Origin: Pelagophyceae sp. CCMP2097
Taxonomy: Eukaryota > Sar > Pelagophyceae
DNA: 11,199 nucleotides
Assembly: GCA_026770575.1 (NCBI GenBank)
Contig: MU657491.1
Location: 19,291 to 30,489 of the forward strand
Direction of reading: 5' to 3'
A program made the translations under genes and the position numbers. Below, one piece after another: positions 1-7,465 of the stretch. How positions within the stretch are numbered: the first letter of the stretch is position 1; the number at the start of each line of letters is the position of its first letter. Below the pieces are notes generated by a model that was not told the origin of the DNA, ran no database searches, and saw only the letters and a program-made list of their open reading frames with translations.

Positions 1-640
1 GTCTCGGCTGCTTTCTTGGATCAGGTGGTTTTTCACCCCCCCCGCCTCTGGGCTCCGCCTCTGGGCTCAAACAGCTGTTGTGAATATAGGGACTGATTTA
101 AACCTTTTGAATTCCCACTCAGAACAATTTGTACTTTCGGGGGGAGACAAGGAGCTTGAGAGACGCTCGAGAGACGCCGCGCGCCCGTCCTCGGGTGAAG
201 CAGGGCGCGTCCGTCTGTAGGACCGTGCTCGTCATCTCCACGCTACACCTAGGTGCGCTTACTCGGAGCGCGGCGTCCTTTGCCCTCGGAAACCGTTCGG
301 TCTCTGTGGCTCCTTGTTTGACTCTGCTCGTCCACGCCCTGCTCGTCCACGACACGCCTCGCGTAAGCTGCCCCCCCCAAAAGGGAAAAAAACGACCCTG
401 GTCATTAAACCGAACGTCTAATCCTGGCGATATTTTTTGCTCTGGACTCTCTGGCGGGCGCGTCGCTTGCGCTCCTCCGCTTCGTCGGCTCCGCCTCGGC
501 GGCTCGGACGGCGGCGCGCGCGCGGACCCAATACCAGCTTGGCGCCGCCACAAATCGCTCAAAGAAAATTTGTGGGCAGCAAGGTGGGCATCACGGTGGG
601 CACGTCGCTCGTGTCCGCCCGACGCCATAGCGGCGATCTC
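1..640. other. Non-genic stretch, no supported gene
   Basis: Overlapping open frames run through this stretch on both strands, but none gives a recognisable protein and GC-rich DNA produces such frames by chance. Visible structure is limited to small items. A 13-base tandem (CGCCTCTGGGCTC-like) lies near 48-68, two 15-base tandem units with CTGCTCGTCCACG lie near 325-350, and an 8-bp inverted repeat CCACAAAT/ATTTGTGG lies at about 549-576. I see no promoter or RNA gene. Confidence 0.5.
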
Positions 641-1045
641 GGCGCTCGGCCTGGCCGTGCACTGCCTGGACCTGCTCGTGCCAACCTCGCCCGACGGCGT
701 CGCGGCAGACCCGGCGCTCGGCCTTGACGTGCTGCGCCTGTACCTGCGCGTGTCCACGTTGCCCGACGGCGTCGTGGCGGATCCTGGCGCTCGGCCTCGA
801 CGTGCACCGCCTGGACTCGCTCGTGCGCATCGCGCCTGACGGCTTTACGGTGGCTGGCGCTCGGCCACGACGTGCACTACCTGGACCTGATCGTGCCCAC
901 GCCGCCCGACGGCGTTGCGACGGCTGGCGCTGGGCCTCGACGTGCAGTGCATGGACCTGATCGTCCCCATGTCGTCTGGCGACGTCGTGGCGGACCCGGC
1001 GCTCGACGTCGACGTGCCGCGCCTGGACCTGCCCTGCTGCGGCAC
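641..1045 (+). repeat. Degenerate minisatellite, about six 70-73 bp units
   Basis: The anchor GGCGCTCGGCC recurs, with changes, at 641, 713, 786, 856, 926 and 998, giving spacings of 72, 73, 70, 70 and 72. Each unit continues with a CGACGTGCAC-like block, CCTGGACCTG, CTCGTGCC and CCCGACGGCGTCG. Unit lengths are not constant multiples of three, so translation moves between frames (LGLDVHxLDLLVP and PDGV fragments recur in different frames). I therefore call it repeat DNA, not a protein gene. The same family recurs inverted at 9984-10190. Confidence 0.85.
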
Positions 1046-1055
1046 GGGTATGCTG

Positions 1056-1152
1056 CTGAGATAGCGCGCAGAGCGGGACTCTCGGTGACATACTCTTCCT
1101 CAACACGTTCATCATGGCCGCGTTCTGAGATAGCGCGTGGAGCGGGACTCTC
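1056..1152 (+). repeat. Two copies of a 28-bp motif, 69 bp apart
   Basis: TGAGATAGCGCG, two or three variable bases, then GAGCGGGACTCTCG occurs from about 1056 and again from about 1125. The spacing is close to the unit length of the adjacent minisatellite, so this may be a diverged continuation of that array or an independent tandem duplication. Confidence 0.7.
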
Positions 1153-1631
1153 GTGCTGGGCACGTTTTCAAACCTGTTGTTTTCACAACATTTTTTTCTC
1201 TTTTTTGTGTAAGTCTCGCTAAATTTCTACTTAGCTCCGGAGGCAAAAAGGCACAGACGGAGGAAAGGACCCAGGCCGTGCCTGGGCCGCGACGCGGTAC
1301 ATCCACATCCCGAATGAGCCCGACTTAGCCACTGACGCCACCGCACCCCATAAGGCTACCCCGACGAACACGACCAAAGAGCCGAAGTGTCTAGCGGCCC
1401 GTACTTGCATGTTAGGGTCAAGCGCAAAGCGCACAAACCACTCCCGCTGGCATGGCACCCGGGCCTTTTGGACCGGGAGCCTGACTTTGGAACCGATTAG
1501 CCGGTTATACCCTGATGGGCCAGCCCCACCCAGGATGGATCTTAAGCAAGCAACCGGAGCTCCGGATCCTAAAATTTTTCACTATCAATATTTGAACAAC
1601 TGTCGCCAAAGGCGGCTTCGAAGACGATGTG
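1153..1631. other. Intergenic or 5' flank of the Helitron gene
   Basis: No convincing gene. Seven-base arms CCCAGGC/GCCTGGG around CGT form a small hairpin at 1270-1286. Short open stretches exist on both strands (for example a hydrophobic minus-strand frame around 1231-1458), but they have no recognisable domain. The Helitron 5' terminus must lie in or before this stretch; I could not identify it, because its expected terminal dinucleotide TC is too short to place by eye. Confidence 0.4.
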
Positions 1632-1898
1632 ATGGCCCGAGGTCAACCCTCCAGAGGCACCGGCCGGCCGAGACTCGACGCGGCGAGCTTGCTGCCACGA
1701 AGGATCGTTCGCCGTCGGTTGAATGCTCCTGTTACGACCGACGACGCGCTGCTGCATACGTTGCTCGGCAAAGAGCTGGGCGGCGTCGCCCACACCCAGG
1801 CGCTCCTAGACGACATTCACCAACGCGCAGAGTTCCTCCGCATCGCGCATCGCGGCGAGCTACTGCGCCACGCACCGCCCGGGACCATGCGCAAATGA
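1632..1898 (+). CDS. Possible N-terminal piece of the Helitron protein
   Basis: A frame from ATG 1632 to TGA 1896-1898 encodes about 88 residues. It has a basic start followed by helical sequence (KELGGVAHTQALLDDIHQRA, then EFLRIAHRGELLRHAPPG). Third-position GC and residue use resemble the downstream transposase exons. It runs directly into the next frame, where KCNECG-like cysteines would join the zinc cluster if one base were missing near 1890. I do not recognise a domain. It could instead be a short independent frame or 5' leader. Confidence 0.3.
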   Translation: MARGQPSRGTGRPRLDAASLLPRRIVRRRLNAPVTTDDALLHTLLGKELGGVAHTQALLDDIHQRAEFLRIAHRGELLRHAPPGTMRK

Positions 1899-1917
1899 AT
1901 GCGGCAGGGCGCCGCAC

Positions 1918-2316
1918 ATGATCACTGCGGCGCACGCGTGCCGAAGCTGCGACCGGCACCTCCACGCGTTGTGCGGCGTCCTGGACTCGTTCAACGAAGA
2001 CTTTTTGATTCGCTGCTGTCGAACGTGCAACGACGGTGGCGCCCCGCCGCCGCCACCACCGCCACCACCACCACCGCCGCCACCACGAGGCGGCGGCGCG
2101 CCGCCACCGCCACCACGACGCACCGGCGATCCACCCAACCCACGGGGGCAAGCGAAGCTCGACCTTTTAGCAGCAAAGGCCGCCCGCAAAGCTGCTACCG
2201 CTGCCGACGCAGCCGCTCGCGCCGCTGACAATCTGCGCACAGAGGCCCTACGCCACGAGGAAGACGTTGCTGCGCTCGCGCGGGTCGATCGCGGAGAAGA
2301 TCGTTGCGACAACTGA
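1918..2316 (+). CDS. Helitron N-terminal extension: Cys/His cluster, Pro-rich and Ala-rich linker
   Basis: From ATG 1918 the frame reads CRSCDRHLHALCG, then CCRTCNDGG, giving spacing C-x2-C-x4-H-x3-C with a distal C-x2-C. This is compatible with a PHD/RING-like cross-brace zinc finger. It is followed by a run of 14 prolines with RGGGA and a second proline run (2041-2120). An Ala/Lys/Arg-rich helix follows (KLDLLAAKAARKAATAADAA), probably a coiled coil. The frame ends at TGA 2314, directly after CDN. Beyond the stop, the same frame continues AEPPRYPCGECQK, so CxxC...CxxC would be complete if the stop codon had been Cys. It shares its frame with the Helitron N-terminal region downstream, which supports membership of the same gene. 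Confidence 0.5.
   Translation: MITAAHACRSCDRHLHALCGVLDSFNEDFLIRCCRTCNDGGAPPPPPPPPPPPPPPRGGGAPPPPPRRTGDPPNPRGQAKLDLLAAKAARKAATAADAAARAADNLRTEALRHEEDVAALARVDRGEDRCDN
2038..2122 (+). repeat. CCG/CCA triplet tract encoding polyproline
   Basis: Imperfect CCGCCGCCACCA-type triplets make two proline runs separated by RGGGA. This is low-complexity sequence and prone to length change. The other strand and other frames give Trp/Arg, Gly-rich or Thr-rich nonsense. Confidence 0.8.
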
Positions 2317-2850
2317 GCCGAACCGCCCAGGTACCCGTGCGGGGAGTGCCAAAAGACCATTAAGAACCTCCGACGAAGGGTTCGTAGACGCCTCGACGCG
2401 CTCACGGCGGAGGGCCAGGACCGCCGCCGCGCTATGTTAGCACGCCAACGCGCGGTGCGCCACGCCAAGGCTATGCGCGGCCGCGGTGCGCACGCCAGCA
2501 AGGCAGCTGCGTGCAACCTCGACGACTTCGACGAGAACAGCGTCACGACGTACTACTGCGGCGCGTTCGACAACGCGTGCCAGGACTGCGGCGCACTTTA
2601 CTGGACGCCGGAGGCGAACCAAAAGGGCGTCTACACGGGCTGCTGTGGCGGCGGCAAGGTCAAACTCGACGCCGTACCAGATCCGCCACCGGACGTCAAG
2701 GGCCTCTACACCGCGAACGACGCTCAATCCAAGGAGTTCAGCAACCACATGCGCAGCTACAACAACCAGCTGAACATGTGCTCGATGAAGGTCAACGACG
2801 AGACAATCAAGCAGCGCAACCCAGACGGCCCCATGCGGACGGACCCGATT
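2317..2850 (+). CDS. Helitron-like N-terminal zinc region (first part)
   Basis: The frame continues after TGA 2314 and contains an ATG at 2434. A basic helix (KTIKNLRRRVRRRLDALTAE) precedes the family's zinc region: YYCGAFDNACQDCGALYW, then GCCGGGKVKL, PDPPPDVKGLYT, and SKEFSNHMRSYNNQLNMCSM. By family knowledge this corresponds to the conserved CxxCGALHW...CCxxGKVxLP...FRxNIRxYN segment of Helitron-like transposases. Homology stops at about NPDGP near 2830-2845 and resumes one frame away, which marks a single-base loss (or +2). Confidence 0.75.
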
Positions 2851-3167
2851 CCGCGCTGCGCATCTCCGGCGAGGTCCGCCACTACGTCGGCGCGCTCGGT
2901 GCGGCCGCCGGCACCGAGCCCAAGGGCGCGCAGGTCTACCTCCTCGACCCTGATGACCAAATCGCGCACCGCACCCGCGAACAGCGCTTCAACCCCGCCA
3001 CCATGGGCGCACTCACCACCGCGCTCCTCCGAGATAACGCTCTTGCGAAGACGTTCCGCTTGGCGAAGGAGTACCTCGACAACTCCACCGTCGCCGACGG
3101 GCGGCTCATCATCCTCGCCGAGGATCGGCCCGCTGACGTTCACGTGCGCCGCGGCAACGTCGCCACG
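2850..3167 (+). CDS. Helitron-like N-terminal region (second part, shifted frame)
   Basis: The frame reads ALRISGEVRHYVGALG, then GAQVYLLDPDDQIAHR and FRLAKEYLDNS. These match the family's FRIxGxVxHxxGxLxP...AQLYIxDxxxExxxR...FRxA order. The exon ends at ACG 3165-3167, and the next bases GTACGT make a good donor. The upstream boundary is a frameshift placed between about 2830 and 2866. Without splicing this frame ends at a TAG in the intron (3231-3233). Confidence 0.7.
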
Positions 3168-3280
3168 GTACGTCTTCGTCGAGCGAAGCGACGGGGGGGG
3201 GGGGGTCTCCCCCCGGCGCCCGTGAGAGATTAGGGTCTGTTAAACCACACCAGAAGCGGGGCGAAAGCAGAGAAGCACAG
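3168..3280 (+). other. Intron 1, 113 nt, introner-like
   Basis: The donor is GTACGT and the acceptor is GCACAG before GTAAAC. Splicing is phase 0 and moves the reading frame so that RRGNVAT joins VNELAIII, giving continuous Helitron homology across two different frames. The core at 3181-3243 (GAGCGAAGCGAC, a run of G, TCTCCCCCC, GGCGCCCGTGAGAGATTAGG) recurs in intron 2. The G-run and C-run can pair. Confidence 0.8.
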
Positions 3281-4069
3281 GTAAACGAGCTCGCCATCAT
3301 CATCGAGGGGTCCGACGAGGCGGATTTGACGAACATCGAGCGTGACACCACCGCGCTCCAGGCCGGCTCGAAGACATCGAACGGCGCCCGCGACTTTTCC
3401 GCCCTGCACCGCGGCGGGCGGCTGATGCAAGAGTACATCCTCAACGCATACGCCAAGCAGGAGGCGTCGCGCCTGCTGTGGCAGAAACTTAACCAGAAGA
3501 CGATCCGCGCCGCGTGCTACGGCGGCCTCACGGATGCAGTCCAAGCCGGTGACGATGCTAACGTCGGCAAGCGCGTCGTCCTCGCGCCGACGTTTATCGG
3601 AGGCCCGCGCGAGATGAACGCCGCGTACCAGGACAGCATGGCGATGGTCCGCAAATACGGCAAGCCGCACTTTTTCATCACCATGACCACGAACCCCAAG
3701 TGGAAAGAGATCACCGACGCCCTGCTTCCAGGACAGACCGCCCCTGACCGGCCCGACATCATCGTGCGCGTCTTCCGCATGAAGCTCGCGGCGTTCATCG
3801 CCGACATCCACGAGCACGGCATCTTCGGCAGCTGCGTGGCCCATACGTACGCCATCGAGTACCAGAAGTGCGGCCTCCCCCACGCGCACATCCTCATCAT
3901 CCTGGCGCAGGGCGTCAACGTCGACTTGGTGGGCGAGTACGTCTCCGCCGAGATCCCCAACCCCGACACGCAGCCGGACATGTACAAGGTCGTCACGGGC
4001 CAGATGACGCACAACCCGTGCGGCGCGCAGAACCTCAACGCGTCGTGCATGCAGGACAGCAAGTGCTAA
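3281..4069 (+). CDS. Helitron Rep, N-terminal half with HUH motif
   Basis: The exon runs from the intron 1 acceptor to TAA 4067-4069 (262 sense codons). It carries FSALHRGGRLMQEYILNAYA, LNQKTIRAACYGGL, QDSMAMVRKYGKPHFFITMT followed by TNPKW (3671-3703), and the metal-binding HUH motif as LPHAHILII, with CAC codons at 3881 and 3887. These are hallmark Helitron Rep blocks. One oddity: between TTALQ and FSALHRGGRL the family normally has a longer stretch including a YPLLFP-like block, but only about nine residues lie here, so an internal in-frame deletion is likely. The stop sits in DSKC-stop-KDFPK, where the family usually has Ser (GKCSKxFPK), so it looks like a point mutation. Confidence 0.88.
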   Translation, partial: VNELAIIIEGSDEADLTNIERDTTALQAGSKTSNGARDFSALHRGGRLMQEYILNAYAKQEASRLLWQKLNQKTIRAACYGGLTDAVQAGDDANVGKRVVLAPTFIGGPREMNAAYQDSMAMVRKYGKPHFFITMTTNPKWKEITDALLPGQTAPDRPDIIVRVFRMKLAAFIADIHEHGIFGSCVAHTYAIEYQKCGLPHAHILIILAQGVNVDLVGEYVSAEIPNPDTQPDMYKVVTGQMTHNPCGAQNLNASCMQDSKC

Positions 4070-5178
4070 AAGGACTTCCCCAAGGATTTCGCCGACGATA
4101 CGACGTTCCCCAGCGACGGCATGCCCATCTACCGCCGACGGAGCACACCAAACGGCGGTCGCTCATTCGCCAAGAAAGTCCGCCGGAGCGACGACACGTT
4201 CGAGGACATTGCCATCGACAACCGCTGGGTTGTGCCATACAACCCGTACCTCTGCAAGAAGTACGACTGCCACATCAACGTCGAGTTTTGCCACTCTGTG
4301 AGGTCGATCAAGTACATCCACAAGTACATCTCCAAGGGCCACGACTGCGCAACTTGCCAGATCGACGCCAACGACGCGCCCGCCCATCGACAGAACGTCA
4401 ACGAGATCGAAAACTACGTCAACGGCCGCTACGTCTGCGCGACCGAGGCCTACCACCGTCTCACCGGGGGTCACACCTACGCTCGGTACCCACCGTGCGA
4501 GCCGTTGGCCGTCCACCTCGAGAACGGTCAGCGCACGTACTGGGTCGACGACGCGGACGACGCCCCTCGCGCCGTACTCGCCGAACTCACAGCCGCTGTG
4601 CCTCCCGCCACCACGCTCACGGCGTGGTTCGACCTGAACAAGATGGCCAACGCATCCGCGGCCACGCGCGGCGCTGGGTGGTTAAAGCGCACCGAGGTGG
4701 ACCCGCGGACGATCTTCTACGCCGACACGCCGGCGCACTTTACGTTCCAGGAGAGGGCTTGGGTGCCGCGCCAGAGGGGCTGCCCCCGACGACGCGCGCG
4801 CCTCGGCCTCGACGAATACGACTGCTCGAGCGACACGCTCGGCCGCATCTACACCGTCTCTCCAAAGCAGGGCGAGGCGCACTACTTTCGCACCCTCCTC
4901 CAACACGTGCGTGGAGCGTGCGACTGGGCCGACGTACGGAAATACAACGGCGTAACCTACGACACGTTCGTGGCCGCGTGCCGAGCGCGAAATCTCCTTC
5001 AAGAAGATGACGAGTGGCGGGCCTGCATGGAGGAGGCCAAGCTCGCGCAGAACCCGGCGCAGCTGCGGAGCCTCTTCGGCACCATCGTCATTAACTGCGA
5101 ACCAACCTCGCCGCGCGAGCTCTGGATCGCCTTCAAGTGGGACATGCCCGAGGACTACCTCCACGCACACTGGCAGAG
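4070..5178 (+). CDS. Helitron Rep, C-terminal half with catalytic tyrosines
   Basis: The frame reads on from TAA 4067, with the first ATG at 4121. SIKYIHKYISKGHD carries two tyrosines (codons 4313 and 4325, Y-x3-Y), the expected nucleophiles of a two-tyrosine Helitron Rep. Further family blocks follow: NEIENYVNGRYVCATEAYHR, YARYPPCEPLAVHLENGQ, LTAWFDLNKMA, FTFQERAWVPRQRG, GEAHYFRTLLQHVRGACDW and SPRELWIAFKWDMPEDYL. The exon ends AG|GT at 5178/5179 in phase 2. Because intron 2 is 174 nt, the unspliced frame stays open and would add 58 unrelated residues between Rep and helicase. Confidence 0.88.
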
Positions 5179-5352
5179 GTGCGCCCTCCTGGGGAGCCCC
5201 CGCGAGAGATTGGGGGCTGTTTCGCCCTCCTCCAGAGCAAAGCGACGGGGGGGGTACGGGGGGTCTCCCCCCGGCGCCCGTAAGAGATTACGGGCTGTAT
5301 TGTCAAGAAGTCGCCTGTTGGAGTCCGAGGTCCGCCATCGCGGTAATCGTAG
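5179..5352 (+). other. Intron 2, 174 nt, introner-like with two hairpins
   Basis: It starts GTGCGC after AG and ends CGTAG before GTACC, in phase 2. Removing it joins HAHWQR to YQDANMTMNDD, which gives the usual spacing between Rep and helicase. It has two hairpin copies around the same loop. AGCCCCC/GGGGGCT (5195-5201, 5212-5218) encloses GCGAGAGATT, and GCCCGTAA/TTACGGGC (5276-5295) encloses GAGA, a GNRA-type tetraloop in RNA. The segment 5235-5300 matches the core of intron 1. The length is divisible by three, so frame alone does not prove splicing. Confidence 0.75.
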
Positions 5353-6642
5353 GTACCAAGATGCTAATATGACCATGAACGACGACCTGGGGAACTTGGC
5401 CCTCCTCGACATCCAGGCCATGATCCAGGCCCCTGGCAAGACCATGGCGGACCACGGACTGCCGACGCCGAGGGCTGCCCGCGACGAGCCCATGTGCCGC
5501 ATGATCGCCGACGAGCCCATCCTCTCGAACACGCCCGCGAAGCGCGCCGCGCAGCAGGCGGAGTGCCTTCGCTACGAGGGCATGGTGCGTGCCAACAACC
5601 AGGCGCAGTTGGATATCTACAACGAGATCTTGAGAAGCACCGATAACAACCTAGGCAACATCTTCTTCATCGACGCCCCCGCCGGCACGGGCAAGACGAC
5701 GATGTCCGCGGCCCTGCTCGCACGCCTGCGTGCGCAAGAACACGTAGCCCTTGCAGTGGCGAGCTCAGGCATCGCGGCGACGTTGACGGCCTTGGGGCGC
5801 ACGGCACACTCCCGGGGCAAGTTGCCCTTTATGCCGCCGAACACCACGACGTGCGCGTTCACCGGAGAACAGACCGACGAGACCCGTGCCGTGTTTAGCA
5901 CCGCCAAGATCGTCATCTGGGACGAGGCGCCGATGTCCCACAAACACCTCTTCGAGCCCCTCGACCGCTCGCTGCGTGTGGCGCTCGGCGCGAACAAGCC
6001 CTTCGGCGGCAAAACGTTCGTCTTCTTGGGCGACTTCCGGCAAATCCTCCCGGTCATCGTCAAGGGAAAACAGTGGCAGATCGAGGAGGCCTGCCTCAAG
6101 AGGTCAGCACTCTGGCGCATCATGACCAAGTGTCGCCTCGCGACGAACATGCGCGTCATGATGTCCGGCGGCGCGGACCGTGCGCGCCTCAACGAATTCG
6201 CCGATTGCCTCCTCCGCATCGGCGACGGCCGCGAGTCACACGTCGACGGCCTGGACAAGGACTTCATCAAGATCCCCGGCGAAATGTGCCTGCGCAATCC
6301 GACGATCGAGAACCTCTGCGACAACGCCTACGCGGGGCTCGCTGAGAAAGCCGATGACGCGCAGTGGCTCTCAGCACGCGCGATCTTGACGTGCAAGAAC
6401 GTCCAAGTCGACATCATCAACGACGTGATGACGGCCCGCTTCAAGCCCGGCAGCGAAGTGCACGAGTGCTTCTCGGCGGACACGGTCGGCCCTCAAGACG
6501 ACCCGGCACTGTACCCGGTGGAGTTCCTGAACTCGCCCACGGTCTCAGGCCTCCAGCCACACAACATGAAGATGACGATAGGCACGATCGTCATGCTTCT
6601 GCGCAACTTGGACCAGGCGAAGAGCGACTGCAGCGGTTCGAG
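5353..6642 (+). CDS. Helitron Pif1-family helicase domain, main part
   Basis: This is the 5'-3' helicase half of RepHel, 430 codons in the exon. Motifs seen: Walker A DAPAGTGKTT (5672-5701), VASSGIAATLTALGRTAHS (motif Ia), IVIWDEAPMSHKHLFEPLDR (Walker B, GAC GAG at 5921), FGGKTFVFLGDFRQILPVI (motif III, 6002-6058), LATNMRV (motif IV), VEFLNSPTVSGLQPHNMKM and IVMLLRNLDQAKSDCSGSR (motif V region). No stop or frameshift is visible. It ends AG|GT at 6642/6643 in phase 2. If unspliced, TGA 6644-6646 would truncate the protein before motif VI, leaving a helicase expected to be inactive. Confidence 0.9.
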
Positions 6643-6695
6643 GTGAGGCCTGTGCTTAGATTGTGGAGAGCCGCGTCAACATCGTCGAGTGCTAG
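6643..6695 (+). other. Intron 3, 53 nt
   Basis: The donor is GTGAGG and the acceptor is TGCTAG before GTACATC. Removal joins CSGSR to [16 protein letters not shown]. The distance from GSR to the FVPR block then becomes 33 residues once the later frameshift is corrected, which equals what I expect for the family (GTR...IPR). Unspliced, the interval has two stops and is too long. It shows no similarity to introns 1 and 2, and its length is short but workable for a compact protist intron. Confidence 0.65.
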
Positions 6696-7088
6696 GTACA
6701 TCCTGTGCGCCTCCTCGCCGTTCCTCATCGAGCTCGAGGACATCAAACCGGTTCCAACGGACGGATGATCTTCGTGCCGCGCGTCACGCTGACGACCGAC
6801 GGCGCCTTTCCCTTCGTCCTCCGCCGGCGCCAATTTCCGATTCGGCCCGCGTTCGCCATGACCATCAACAAGTCGCAGGGTCAAACGCTCAAGCGCGTCG
6901 GGGTTTACCTGCCGGCGCCCGTCTTCTCGCACGGCCAGCTTTACGTCGCAATGAGCCGCGTCGGCGACAGGGGCGGCATCGTCTTCTGCATCGTTCTAGT
7001 TACGAAGGCCACGGTCCTCGCAGAGGATAATCGCCCGGGCCACTACACCCGCAACGTCGTCTACACAAATATCCTCCGACAAGCATGA
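6696..7088 (+). CDS. Helitron Pif1-family helicase, C-terminal part
   Basis: The first part reads [20 protein letters not shown] in one frame. After a -1 type shift between about 6745 and 6766 the frame reads [40 protein letters not shown] (6852-6890 and on) and [13 protein letters not shown] (6924-6962), then ends [14 protein letters not shown] with TGA at 7086-7088. TINKSQGQ and the YVAMSRV block are motifs V/VI of Pif1 and Helitron helicases, and NVVY near the end is the family's normal terminus. The gene is therefore complete at its 3' end. Confidence 0.85.
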   Translation, partial: VHPVRLLAVPHRARGHQTGSNGRMIFVPRVTLTTDGAFPFVLRRRQFPIRPAFAMTINKSQGQTLKRVGVYLPAPVFSHGQLYVAMSRVGDRGGIVFCIVLVTKATVLAEDNRPGHYTRNVVYTNILRQA

Positions 7089-7191
7089 CGCGCACTCTGC
7101 GACGAGGGCCAATAATACCTTAAAATGCCTTCTCCTCCTCTCAGAAAACAACTGGCACTGGCCGAACTTGTGATTAGTAGTGCGGGGAGCG
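7089..7191 (+). other. 3' flank of the Helitron gene
   Basis: This short stretch follows the stop and lies before the 9-bp target repeat of the next element. I looked for a Helitron 3' end (a hairpin followed by CTRR) and found no convincing one before the insertion. The original 3' terminus may lie beyond the inserted element, after 10431. Confidence 0.4.
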
Positions 7192-7200
7192 AGAGTTCTT
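7192..7200 (+). repeat. 9-bp target site duplication, left copy
   Basis: AGAGTTCTT lies directly before the terminal sequence CACCTTCC. An identical 9-mer follows the matching inverted terminus GGAAGGTG at 10415-10422. Position and orientation fit a duplication made on insertion. Confidence 0.75.
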
Positions 7201-7465
7201 CACCTTCCTAAATTGCAGAGTAACTACGTGCAGAGTATCGCAGTTGAGAATTCCGTTGATTCGGACTTGGGGGCCTCCGTCGATGGTAGGGCGGCGGCGT
7301 GGCCTGCACGCCGACCCGGGGGTTCCCCGGTGCTAAGGTGCGTTTTTTTCGCGCACCTTTTTTCCTCGAGCCGCGTTAGCGCATATTTGAGTGAGGGTTC
7401 AAAACAGTGTGAAAATCGACGAGGGACCTCGGCACAGCATGCCGTGGTAAAACCGTGTGGGATAT
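7201..7465 (-). repeat. R1, left terminal inverted repeat copy
   Basis: Read on the minus strand it starts ATATCCCACACGG and passes ACCACGGCATGCTGTGCCG, CTCAAATATGCGC, a hairpin AAGGTGCG/CGCACCTT (7335-7359), a GC-rich block, GTCCGAATCAACGGAATTC, and ACTCTGCACGTAGTTACTCT before the end GGAAGGTG. The same order occurs on the plus strand in R2 and R3. The inner edge is at 7465, where ATAT meets unrelated core sequence. Confidence 0.85.

Larger units (their letters stand above)
1632..7088 (+). pseudogene. Helitron RepHel transposase (HUH Rep plus Pif1-family helicase), interrupted
   Basis: This is the replication initiator/helicase of a rolling-circle Helitron. By family knowledge, Rep nicks and joins a single transposon strand in the nucleus and the 5'-3' helicase displaces it. 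Seen in order: N-terminal Cys/His cluster, Pro-rich and Ala-rich linker, Helitron-like N-terminal zinc region (2560-3167), Rep (3281-5178) and Pif1 helicase (5353-7088). Three GT-AG introns (3168-3280, 5179-5352, 6643-6695) restore frame or alignment. Lesions are a probable frameshift near 1890, TGA at 2314-2316, a frameshift between about 2830 and 2866, TAA at 4067-4069, and a frameshift between about 6745 and 6766. The catalytic residues all survive, so inactivation looks recent. The 5' limit is uncertain (ATG 1632 or 1918). The tyrosine block spacing and the absence of an endonuclease or OTU domain favour a canonical Helitron over a Helentron. Confidence 0.85.

Noticed and set aside
129..839. 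Long plus-strand frame (236 codons) at the left end, and a matching long minus-strand frame
   Set aside because: Arg/Pro/Ala-rich without any domain, it runs into the minisatellite, and both strands are open at once as expected from GC-rich DNA.
641..1045. A repeat protein with LGLDVHxLDLLVP units
   Set aside because: Unit lengths of 70, 72 and 73 bases shift the frame, so the peptide repeat is not continuous; the related right-hand array has 71-base units.
3230..4012. 260-codon minus-strand frame opposite the Rep exon
   Set aside because: It is the antisense of strongly conserved Rep sequence; it has no domain and its composition is explained by the sense codons.
3868..5010. 380-codon plus-strand frame, one base off the Rep frame
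   Set aside because: A shadow of the Rep exon, extremely Arg/Pro/His-rich; Rep motifs are all in the other frame.
5179..5352. Read-through of intron 2 as 58 coding residues
   Set aside because: The peptide has no family counterpart, the sequence matches intron 1, and good donor and acceptor sites border it. Not excluded, because the length is divisible by three.
7089..7191. Helitron 3' terminus (hairpin plus CTRR)
   Set aside because: No hairpin at the right distance from a CTRR was found; the CTAA at about 7208 lies inside the R1 repeat.
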